A DNA stretch of 64,000 nucleotides. Origin: Eutrigla gurnardus (lineage: Eukaryota; Chordata; Actinopteri; Perciformes; Triglidae). The stretch is from the NCBI GenBank assembly GCA_963514095.1, contig OY741267.1:2578413-2642412 (forward strand), read 5' to 3'. The translations under genes and the position numbers were made by a program. Under the pieces are notes generated by a model. It was not told the origin of the DNA and did not search any database. It was given only the letters and a program-made list of their open reading frames with translations. This document shows positions 32,801-44,800 of this stretch, piece after piece (positions within the stretch are counted from its first letter, which is position 1; the number at the start of each line of letters is the position of its first letter).

Positions 32801-35800
32801 TTCCAATCTGAACAAGACAACAATGGAAGATGACCGGGTCATCGCACACATTCACACGACTCTTCAAGCGAAGTTGCCGTGCATCATACAACAACAACAT
32901 GTTGATGACAATGGTGGTCTCGTGTGAGCAACTTCAGGCTTTCTGTCTTGTTCAGAACGCTGTGAGCTCCTGTGGCGCGTCGTACACATAACATGGTCTG
33001 ATCCGGCTTCAGAGGAGGACACATACTGACAGACTTTCTGTCCCCATTACTTTTACAGTGATGAAAAAACAATGATACTCCCACAAGGAAAAGGCAGCTT
33101 AAAGAGAGCTGTAGATCCCTTTTAGCTGAAAAGGGGGGGTTTGTGGGTTTAGTTACTTAGTTATTGAAGTACAAATTTCAGGCACTTGAACTTTACTTGA
33201 GTGTTTCCATTTCATGCTTTGGAAAAACTGTATCCTACATTTTAACCTCACCACAGTTGTTTTTAAAACGTCTCTATATAACCAACGGTCAGTTTAGAAA
33301 ATACGAGGCAGTTACAGATGAAACACTGAACAGTATGTCAGGAGTTAAAATGAGCTCCACCTTGGCCAGGGCTGTAGTGGAGGCTAGACCGTTTACGCAC
33401 CTGTAAATGAGTTTATCCACCTTTACGTTTACATGCCGTTTACGTCTTCCTAAACACATGTTCCCGCTGCATTATGGGTCTATGCAGGGCTGGACTGGGA
33501 CCAAAAATTGGCCCGGACATTTTCAGCCGAGACCGGCCCACCAGGTATCGATGGAAAGACAATGAAGCCTATGAACAAACTTTTTTGTGACAATGCTTGT
33601 ACACTGTCGGGCATCGCCCCTCGGCTGTAATTGGTCCAGCCCAGAATTAATCATGACTAAGGGGCCGATCTACCAGTTTTGTGTACCAATAGCAGTGTTT
33701 CCCATAGGATTCTATTGTGGGGGGTCTTGCGATCTTCTAGGGGGGTCCGGGGACATGCCCCCCCGGGAGAAACATTTTAATAGATTTAATTTTAATGCAT
33801 CAATTTGGTGAATTTTGAGAACCAAAATATGACATCAATTACTGACCAATTTCTTACAAACTGCTGGTACTAATACAAAATGTTGACATACTAAATGGGG
33901 TTGAGGAGTTTAAGCATTCAAGAAAAGATGAAAACAAAAATGACTAAAACACAGTGCTGAGCCTTCCAGGGTTCCCCAATTAGTTTTCACTGAGGGACAA
34001 ATTATGCCCAGGTTGCCAAGTCGAGGGCCAAATTGTCTGTTTTTTTTCATTGGATCACTAAACATTGTTTTATGTGCAAATGTTATTATTGTTGCTGCTA
34101 TTATTTGAAATATTATTATTGTAATGATTAGTACTACCAGTGGTAGTTGGTTGTAGTAGAAGATAGTAGTAGTAGTCATAGCCTGTGTTGAGGGACAGAT
34201 AAAAATGTACACTTGAAAGAAAATAAGTCCAATATCAACGATTTATTTATTTGAATGCCCCTGGAGAATATTTTGATCAACAACAAAAAACAACAGCACT
34301 ACAGCAAGTGGTGCACAAGAGGAAAACAAGATTGTATAACAGTGGAGTTAATGGTTTTTGTTTGCACCGTCTTGCTTTTGTCTTGTAATTTGCAGACGGT
34401 CCCTGAGCACCCGTGGGCTGCCGGCTGCACATAGAAATCAATGTTCTCCGTCCAGACTGGACGGCTTATTTATGTAAAAATCTGGGTTTTGGTCCTTGTA
34501 GCTCGTAGTCTATGATATTACGGTGGGGAAGAGGCATCATTTGTGTTTGAAAACGTTTCTCTTCAGATTTATTGATCCCGAATCTGTGAATATATTTCCA
34601 ACTTTACAGAACTGTTTATTTCAGCAGGTTATTGCATAGTCTCACTGGGTCCGCACGGGCCGGACACTTTGCTCTTGCGGGCCGGATTTGGGCAAATGCC
34701 CGAATTGCCCGATGGCCAGTCCAGCCCTGGGTCTATGGTATTATATCTGTGACCAACCGGCTGTGGCAGCTACCAGGAAGCGGCAGGTTGTCTGTTGATC
34801 AGTGGCTCGATCCACGTTGGTGCGGTTTATACAATGATATGAGGTGATTTGTGAAGCATCCTGTAGTGTCTCACCTCCTACAGATACAAGCACAAGGCCT
34901 CCATTACAAAGGAAGTCCAAAGAGCAAGACTTCACCTTTTTAATGTTGCTTTGGTTCGTATAATGTGACGCATTCAGTCAGTGACGATGACGTCACCACT
35001 GTTATGTACACAGCTCTTTGCTAGTTCTGTTGAATGCGTTGCCGTCCAGCGTGGAACAAAGCTTATTTTTCTCTTCCAATGCAATCTCAGGTATAAAGTC
35101 CCAACGAGCAGGTGTGGATGATGTCGGTGCATGACATCACCTCGTAGGGAAATAAAGAACCTAAGAGATGTAGTGACTGTGTGAAGGCATGAGAGAGCAC
35201 TCAGTGATGTCTAATGGTCAAACATAGCACTCGGTGCATAGGATACAAACATCAGGTAATAGCCTGCAGGTAGTGAACCAGTAGATGAACATTCAACAAT
35301 AACAACAACATCATCATAACCATAACCAACCATTCTGACACCGATGACACTGGTCCGGTATGGTACAAAATAAAGGCCTACGGCGTGCGGTATATCCAGG
35401 TCTGCCTTACTGCGTCGTGGTCGGTTGAGTTATTAATTATCATTGTATATTCTGATATTAATTCATTATTTATTCATTAATAATAATGTTTCAGGAAGGA
35501 AGTGGTTATGTAGTGAAGCCTGCCTCTTGCTGCATTTGATTGGCTGCCTGGGCCTAACGAGATATTGGAGAAAGGTGAGACTCAGCTGATGAAACGGAAT
35601 AAAAGGTGGCGCCGTAGAAGAGGTGTGATCAGCCCCACAGATGGTTTTCACTCGCCCTGTACGTTTGTTTTATGATTATCATTATTTGTGTCTTTTGATG
35701 ATGATGATTAGTGTCTGTGTGCTCTTACCTCATAATGTTCATATGCCTCCACATCGAAACCTTCAAAGTTTAAGAAGCCATGCTGTAATGCCTGGGGGAG

Positions 35801-38800
35801 AGAGACAGGACAGTTTAAGTCAGGCTGAAAGGTCGTCCCCAGTAAAAGAGGACAGGAGGTGGACCATAGCGCTGGGAGGAATTTATGTGATGGTTGAAAA
35901 GATTAGGCTGGTTGGAAATGAGCGGCTACTCGTCTGGAAAGTAGAAGAGCTCAGGTGTCAGCAGCAGGAGGCGGAGCCTAAACGCTGTGGTCTGGTCAGA
36001 TAATCCTGTTAGATGCGATCTGTACATTACCCAGGGCTGCCAAGTTTCAGAAAATGACAAGAGTGAGACTTTAGTACCATGATGCGTTTTTTAACATCGA
36101 TTTGGCCCGTTTTAACGATGATTTATACCAGGCATCCCCAAATGGTGGACCGCGGTCCGGGTCCGGACCAATTGATGGTTCTGTCCGGACCCATGACCAA
36201 TCTCTGATGAATTCACGAGAATAGATCATTTTCATAGAGCATTATCTTTTTTTTCAACAGTCGCGGCTACAGTGGGCGCAGCTACTCCAGTTAATACGAC
36301 AATAGGCGCGTTTCCAATCATGCATGCGCATGCATTTGCCTCGCAAAACCAGGCATTCTGGGATGAAAACGTCAGAAACACTGGTGATAACTTCCCTTTG
36401 CGACATGTCACATGGCTTTAAAAACTTGCGGTATCTCCAGGTACCTCCCTCCGCATGCTTTTCTGTGCAGATGGTCTGAAATAAGTGACACTAAGACAAT
36501 AAGACACTCCCCTCAACGTTGCCCTAGTTGGTTAGAATTATCACGTGGTATTTCCCACGTGAGAAATTTCCTCAGCCTCCGTCAACAACGGGACTTCAAA
36601 TGCCTCGGCTCGAATTCGTCAGCGACGAAGAAAGCCAGCGCCACTGGGTAGAACATATTCTTTGTGCAAAGTCCGTGAAGTTTCCCCTGGCTCAACAGTT
36701 TTTGTTATGTATATAATTATTAATAAAGTTTTTTTTTAAAAAGGCCGTGAAGTGCACCTGTGTCCGACTTGACGTGGTGGGAACTTGACATGTTTATTTT
36801 AAAGCCATGTGACATGTCGCAAAGGGAAGTTATCACCAGTGTTTCTGACGTTTTTATCCCAGAATGCCTGGTTATGCGTGGCAAATGCATGCGCATGCAT
36901 GATTGGATACGCGCCTAATGACTTCACTGAATTGAACCAATCAAATAGTTTGTTTACCCTCAGCGCACCAGAGAGAGCAAGAGAAAAGAGAGAGACAGCG
37001 ATGGCAGTTCCAAACCCGTGTGCCTCATATGCTCCGAAAACGTGGCATTAATCAAAAGCGGCGATGTGAAGCGCCGCTACGAAACAAAGCACAGATATTT
37101 TGAGCAAAGTTATCCACTGAAGTCCGTGCTGAGGGCACGCACAATAACCAAACTGCAAGGCCAATATGACAGATCTACCCAACTCATCATGCATTCATTT
37201 ACAGCCCAGCAACGTGTCAACGAATGTTCGCTGAACGTATCGTGGATTTTAGGGCAACATAAAAAAACATTTAGTGATGGGACAATTGTGAAGGAGTGCT
37301 TGAACGCCGTTACTGACATTATTTGAGGGGAAACAAAGAGACGAGTTGTGTTCTGTTCTTAAAGGCCTTAAAGGGATAGTTCGTAATTTTGGACCTAAGA
37401 CCTATTTTCCAAGTCAGCCGGTGTGTTCTAGACGTCTGGAGACGTTTTCAAGAAATTTCATTCAGTTCTTCTAGTTGCCGAGTTCGCTTATGCTATGGCT
37501 AGCGCAAGTCAATGGTTCTAGTTAGCATGGCATTAAAAACAGTCTTGCCCACTCCACAGTGGACCCGAGGCAAATCAATTGTAACGGCAGACTATCGATG
37601 TACATATCTGTGTTGATAGAATGTTTGAAATAAAACCAACCTTGCATTTTTAAGGATTTATGTCTCAGCAGCAGCAGTGTGTCATACTTCAGGATATTCA
37701 ATAAAAGTAACGGTTCCGGTTCCGCTCACACAACGAGTCTGCACAGCTTATCAAAATACAGTGTCAACTTGCCGAGTTTTCAAAGTAGAAAGCGACATCG
37801 TGGTGGTTCAACGAGGCGGACGGTTATCAGAACAACATCAAGCACGTAAAGTACACGAAGACGAACGTAGCGGGGGCGCACGGTGAGGATTGCTGTGGCC
37901 GCGCGTCTTGCGGAGCAAGTCTACACTGCTGCGCGGAGATGAGAGAGGGCAGCTCATATCGGCCACTATACGGCCAGCATGTTTGAATGTTTTTTCCACT
38001 AAAAGGGCCAGTAAATATTCCTTCGCGGGCCGAATAGACCCAGCTCCCAACCCAACTTTAAGAATAGATAAACGGCGATATTTTTTTTTTTATCGCCCGA
38101 TAAGAGTCTCGCGTCAACGCAGCACGTTAACACCGATAACGGCCCATCACTAGGCGTACTAATTACACTCAAGTATTTTTGTGTAGTTTTAAATGTCGGC
38201 GCGGTTGTGTGTGAAAGATGGTTAGAGACGCCAAGACCCGCCTTACGTTGCTTCTGATTGGTTTATATTGCGTGGTGCCTTCTGTGGTTGGTTAGAGGCA
38301 CAAAGGACTGATGGATTGGTTATCTCGGTCAGTCAATCAGAGTTACTCGAACTACGGCAAGCCGCGAGGACCAAAGTTTATTATCACGAGAAAAAAAAAT
38401 AGAGTATTGAATGGGGAAATATAAGCGTGAGAAATGTCAAGTGTGGCGTGTGGTGTGAGCAGGCCCGGTTCTACGGGGGTGCATAAGCATGCATTGCACC
38501 CCCAAAAAAATAGTTTGCACCCTCAATTAAAAAAAAAAAAAAAGATTTTCATTTTTAGAAATATGATAAAAATAATAAAATACTTGCTCACAAAACAAAT
38601 TGTAGTTAAACTTGTGACAATTTCCATTAAATACCGTTGAGATATGAGCTTCCAACATCACTCTGACTGTTCACCAAACTGTCAAAATCACTCCGCATTT
38701 ATGTATGGTGTTTTGTTTATATGTTGCTTGGCAACAGTCCGCTCAGTGGGGATCTATTTTTGTTGGCGGAAGCAATTTCATCCGTTTATATGATTAAATA

Positions 38801-41800
38801 AACAAACAAATCACAATCTATTGTCAATTATTATTATTATTAACAGTACATTTTACGAAATATAACTGTTGTATAAAGTAATATCACGCTCGAGGTCGCA
38901 ATGTTGTCGCTCTATATCAGCGCTGCTGTGATAGCCTTCGGCGGCCGGTGGCCGGCCGCGTCGTGTGTCATGTGCAAAATGCGCGCAGTCCCAACATGTC
39001 AGTAGAACTACGCAGAAGTGCTTGTCTATGGTAGAGAGGCCTGTGTGTATAAAAGCGAAGTCTGAACTGAAGCTGGGTAGCTGGTTTTAGTACTGGTGCA
39101 CCCTCTGTAATTTCAGATGCACCCCAAGGCATTCTGTTCTGGAACCGGGCCTGGGTGTGAGAATGGGTCAAATTGCGTCACTGTCACACTCAAAGCGTGA
39201 GGCTTGGCAGCCCTGAGATTACCTGTAGTTTGCAACCACGTTCAGATTTATTTATATTTGTTTGTGGAAATGTGTGTATAGCCTATCTGGGATTTTATTC
39301 GCTCCTTTCTTCTCATTATGTCTGCCTTGTGAAGTACGCTGTAAATGCTAATTTTCACAAGTGTTATATAAATAATGTTTCTGATTATAATTATCCACAT
39401 TGTTGCTGTCCAATCAGCTCTTAGATGAGGTGACAGCCAGGCGTTTCCCATCATGCCCTGGGTGTGGCCGCCTTGATTTCGTGAGTTTATCGTTGCCAAC
39501 AACAGGCAATCAGGCCGAGGCCCATTTGGGTGGAGCAGTGTGATTGCAAGTCGGCTGGGGACCCCTGTGGAGGGGCAATCGTGCCGATGCATGGTACTTA
39601 ACGAATGGCCCTGGTGTGAGTGTGCCCTTTGTTTGGCGAAGGAAGGCAGAGACCTTCAAACTGTTTTGCTGCTTCTTTGTCATCGAACTTTTGACATTTT
39701 AAAGGATAATGTAAAGAAATCTGCTGCCAGTCTAGCTTTAGGTCCCCGCTGGGTCTTCCAGCAAGACAGTGACCCAACACATACATCAAAATTGGTCCAA
39801 AACCTTTTGACGGCCACCAAACTCAAGGTCCTGGAGTAGCCCTCTCAGATCTCAATCCTATTGAGAATCTGTGGCAGGAGCTCAAGGTCAATATTCATGC
39901 TTGAAAACCACGCAGTTTGTATGAGCTGGAACCATTTGCCAAAAAAGACAGGGCTCAGATCCCCAAAGAGACATGTGCCAACCTCGTTAGGAACTACCAC
40001 AAGAGGTTGTTGTCAGAAAGGTTACACTTTGGACTATTAATTGGGGGCTAATCATTTTGGTATTTTAATTTTTGTTTTTTCTTGTTTCAATTCAATGCAT
40101 CGGTAAAATATCTTCATCAAACTTAGTGTAGACTTCGTCTTTGTTCTTTTTTCTTCTTTTGGAGGCAATTTAAGTTAGTAACTTAAGTAGCCTAAGTAAC
40201 TGAATTTAAGTTAGTAACTTAAGTTACTAATCACTGCGGTTTTATTGTTGTTTACCTTGTGTATTCCTTGTAAGCAGTCAAGGACAGTCAGGTTGAAGGA
40301 GCACTCTCCCACTGCCGCATCTCTGTAGGACACACACACACGTGGATACACACATGCACACACACACCAACACACGTGGAAACACACACACGTGGACACA
40401 CACACACACACCAAGGTCAGTTTACTAGTAGTTGCTCATTTACACACTGATATTGATCCTGTTCATCGAGTTTTTGTGTTGGACAGAATTTGCTTTTCAA
40501 TGTTCATACTTTTGCATTTGTATTTTAATGTAATTACAGCAGTTTTGCAACCAGACACCAGAGGGTGGAGCTAAATAACCCAACATTGAATTAGACATTT
40601 TTAGGGGAATCAAAGTTACAATTAACTCCCATGAAGTGAAAACACCCTGTGAAAGATTTAAAGATGTAAGACGGAAACACGAGTACGTCCCAGACCAGAT
40701 GATGGTATCGACCTATCAATCGCAAGGCAGAAACTTCTGTTGGACTCTAAATGGACCATAATGTACTAAATGAACATCATGCTGGACTGAAGAAGACTTG
40801 AAACTAGAGATTGAGACCATAAACTCATGTTTACAATGTTTACTGAGGTAATACATCAAGAGAGAAGTAGGACCATTTTCTCATAGACTTCTATACAACC
40901 AGAGAGGAGTCGCCCCCTGGTGGCCAGCAGAGAGAAGTAGGACCATTTTCTCATAGACTTCTATACAACCAGAGAGGAGTCGCCCCCTGGTGGCCAGCAG
41001 AGAGAAGTAGGACCATTTTCTCATAGACTTCTATACAACCAGAGAGGAGTCGCCCCCTGGTGGCCAGCAGAGAGAAGTAGGACCATTTTCTCATAGACTT
41101 CTATACAACCAGAGAGGAGTCGCCCCCTGGTGGCCAGCAGAGAGAAGTAGGACCATTTTCTCATAGACTTCTATACAACCAGAGAGGAGTCGCCCCCTGA
41201 TGGTCTGCAGAGAGAAGTAGGACCATTTTCTCATAGACTTCTATACAACCAGAGAGAAGTCGCCCCCTGATGGTCTGCAGAGAGAATGACAGTTTAAGAC
41301 ACTTCAGCATGGGCTTCAGTTTTCAGAATCCGTGGTTGATGCCTGCTAATATACAAAACTGATGACAACTCTCTTGGGATCATGGTTTGTGCCTCCTCCT
41401 CTCTCTTTCTCTCATGGCGTTTGTCCTCTTACTGACCTGTTGATGCTGGGAAACCAATCAATGGGCCAACGTCAACCTGCGACAGTGCCACAGCTGAACT
41501 CAAAGTCATGCCCTTTCTGGTATTCTCCATGGAAACATATTCAAGAGAAAATATATCGGCGAGAGACAAATGTTTTTTTTTTCATTCAGTTTGAATTGTA
41601 TCATAAATTACACATGATGTTTGTGAATTTAAAATGCAAATGTATAAGTCAAGAAATACTCAGTTTGTCGTAATATCATTTAGTTCAGTGTGAAATCATG
41701 TGACATGGACTCATGGACAAGGCGGTGGGAAGGCTTACAGTTATTTTCTGATTGCTAAATGACAGCAGACACAACTGAAGTCACATGTGTAAAACTCTAA

Positions 41801-44800
41801 CTACAGTCTGCAGAGCAGCAGTTCATGTGGACCAAACTCTAGCTCCTCTTTCATTGTTGGATTACAGTTCTATAAACTCTCCACTTCTCTGCTGACTTTA
41901 ACCACAACCTGCACAACACTGTGGATTTACAGCACTTTGTTCAAATGTTAACACGCCGCTGTCTAAACTGTAAACCTCACATCCAACACAGGAGGATTTC
42001 AGCCTGCTGACTTTCAACACTGATGGTTGTAACTTCAGCTGAAAGCCTCAGCAGGTGGTGGAGGGAGTGGCAGGGAGACAGGTTGTTATGTTAGCATCCA
42101 CATGATCAACATTTGGAAGTGAAAGGATCAGTCTGGTTTCAGACTTGGGAGTGAACACATGGAGATATAGAGAAAGACAGGTTGGTGGAGGGAGAAGAGT
42201 GGCAGGGAGACAGGTTGGTGGAGGGAGAAGCGTGGCAGGGACACAGGTTGGTGGAGGGAGAAGAGTGGCAGGGAGACAGGTTGGTGGAGGGAGAAGCGTG
42301 GCAGGGAGACAGGTTGGTGGAGGGAGAAGAGTGGCAGGGAGACAGGTTGGTGGAGGGAGAAGAGTGGCAGGGACACAGGTTGGTGGAGGGAGAAGCGTGG
42401 CAGGGAGACAGGTTGGTGGAGGGAGAAGCGTGGCAGGGAGACAGGTTGGTGGTGGCAGAAGAGTGGCAGGGAGACAGGTTGGTGGAGGGAGAAGCGTGGC
42501 AGGGAGACAGGTTGGTGGAGGGAGAAGCGTGGCAGGGACACAGGTTGGTGGAGGGAGAAGAGTGGCAGGGACACAGGTTGGTGGAGGGAGAAGCGTGGCA
42601 GGGAGACAGGTTGGTGGAGGGAGAAGCGTGGCAGGGAGACAGGTTGGTGGAGGGAGAAGAGTGGCAGGGAGACAGGTTGGTGGAGGGAGAAGCGTGGCAG
42701 GGACACAGGTTGGTGGAGGGAGAAGAGTGGCAGGGAGACAGGTTGGTGGAGGGAGAAGCGTGGCAGGGAGACAGGTTGGTGGAGGGAGAAGCGTGGCAGG
42801 GAGACAGGTTGGTGGAGGGAGAAGAGTGGCAGGGAGACAGGTTGGTGGAGGGAGAAGAGTGGCAGGGACACAGGTTGGTGGAGGGAGAAGCGTGGCAGGG
42901 AGACAGGTTGGTGGAGGGAGAAGCGTGGCAGGGAGACAGGTTGGTGGTGGCAGAAGAGTGGCAGGGAGACAGGTTGGTGGAGGGAGAAGCGTGGCAGGGA
43001 GACAGGTTGGTGGAGGGAGAAGCGTGGCAGGGACACAGGTTGGTGGAGGGAGAAGAGTGGCAGGGACACAGGTTGGTGGAGGGAGAAGCGTGGCAGGGAG
43101 ACAGGTTGGTGGAGGGAGAAGCGTGGCAGGGAGACAGGTTGGTGGAGGGAGAAGAGTGGCAGGGAGACAGGTTGGTGGAGGGAGAAGCGTGGCAGGGACA
43201 CAGGTTGGTGGAGGGAGAAGAGTGGCAGGGAGACAGGTTGGTGGAGGGAGAAGCGTGGCAGGGAGACAGGTTGGTGGAGGGAGAAGCGTGGCAGGGAGAC
43301 AGGTTGGTGGAGGGAGAAGATGCAACCCAATCTGCAAAGATCTACAGTTCAGGTGAGAGTTGAATCCTTACATCCATCCATCATCTTCTGCTTATCTTAT
43401 GTTGCATCGGTGGACTCGCACTGCTCCAAGCCCAACCGGGCCTAAGGTTCCCTCTACAAACATCATCACGTCATAATATGACATGCATGGCTTTACGTAG
43501 ACTCAAAGTCATCACAATAGAGAACACACAGAGAACATGACTGCAACTTTATCTGCAACTGATCCGAGTACAACACAGAGATAATGAGGGGGAAGGCCTA
43601 TCGATCAAAGCCTACGTCATCTCCACATTGCGTGCATGAACCGTGCCGAAATCCACCTCTTCCAATGGAGGAAGCGTACCATTCTTAGGCTAATCAGCCA
43701 GCGTTCTAATTCTATGGTCTAGGCCTACCTGAATGGCAGGTAGCCCGTGTTGTTTCCTGAGATAAGAGTCCTGTAGGCTTCTTCTGGGCTTCTTTTCAAA
43801 TAGACTACCTAGAGGTAAGAGTTATATTGCAGAGTAAATAATAGACAGAAGGACAGACGGATACAACACAAGTATGAATAGAAGGAAAAATGGACAAATA
43901 AAAAGATATTTACAGCATAAGCACCAATGAGAACGGCAGCATTTGCTCTCTTCTTCTGATCATAGCTGGTGTAGTGGACCAGTTTCTTTCGAGACATCGT
44001 GAAGGACTGAAGTGACAAAAAAAAGGCAAAAGTTAATGAAAAATCAGAACCATAAAGACACACCCAATGTCCACATGATGTTTACTGTATATTTACATCA
44101 CAGAGCTTTCTATTAGTCTAGAAAAGTTGGTCCTTTGGCTCTGGAAAATACTGGTTTGTGTTGAGGACTGCTGCATGTCAACAGCAGGACTCCGTCTCTG
44201 TTACCTTGAACTTCTTATTGATTTTGCAGCAGTATCTGTACAGCATGGCCAGGTTGAGGGGCCCAAAGTCTGCATAGAAACTGCAACACATAGAGACAAG
44301 AATCAAATATAAAGTCATATAGAATCAAATCAAAACAGCTTGTAGAAGTCTCCAGTGACACGCAATGAATTACATTAAATTCAGCTGAAAAAAACAATAT
44401 GTTTGTACTAGTTCAAGAACAGTCAGATTTGCACAAAAACGGTTACCAGAATTAGTGCTGGGGATGTAGCAGGAGCAGATTTGGTTATCAACAGTTAATT
44501 ATTAATGTCAATATGATTATCAGTATTAATAATTATATTTAATATATTATCATGATATAATCATGAATAAACGGGGCACCACCCTGGGATCAGGGAAAAG
44601 ATAACCTAAAACTGTATTCAGTCTCAATATAAAGGTTTTATACTCACATGCCAATCATCGTGATCATTGAGTACAAAACCAATCGAACAATTAAAAAGGC
44701 GTGAAATTCAAACACTAGCCTTCACAACCTGCTGTTATCCAGTGACATATACACAACAAGCACAAGAGACCGCTAGTTATAATATAATAAGATTTATTAA

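Larger units (their letters stand above)
36032..39215. mobile_element. Outer hAT-type element stacked with other transposons (intron 6)
   Basis: The 13-bp inverted ends cagggctgccaag and cttggcagccctg bound 3184 bp. Flanks acattacc (36024-36031) and agattacc (39216-39223) match at 7 of 8 positions, as expected for a hAT duplication. Inside lie a hAT derivative (36129-about 37367), a TIR-like fragment starting agggatagttcg (37371), an element end gggcgat...cccatcacta (to 38152) and a complete hAT MITE (38460-39153). Confidence 0.85.

Noticed and set aside
40861..41280. Regularly repeated units resembling a CRISPR array
   Set aside because: Units are contiguous with no unique spacers, and the genome is that of an animal.
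42048..43363. Long ORFs (up to 429 codons) on both strands across the 33-bp minisatellite
   Set aside because: A repeat unit divisible by three keeps several frames open at once. The translations are pure repeats and overlap introns of cdc14a.
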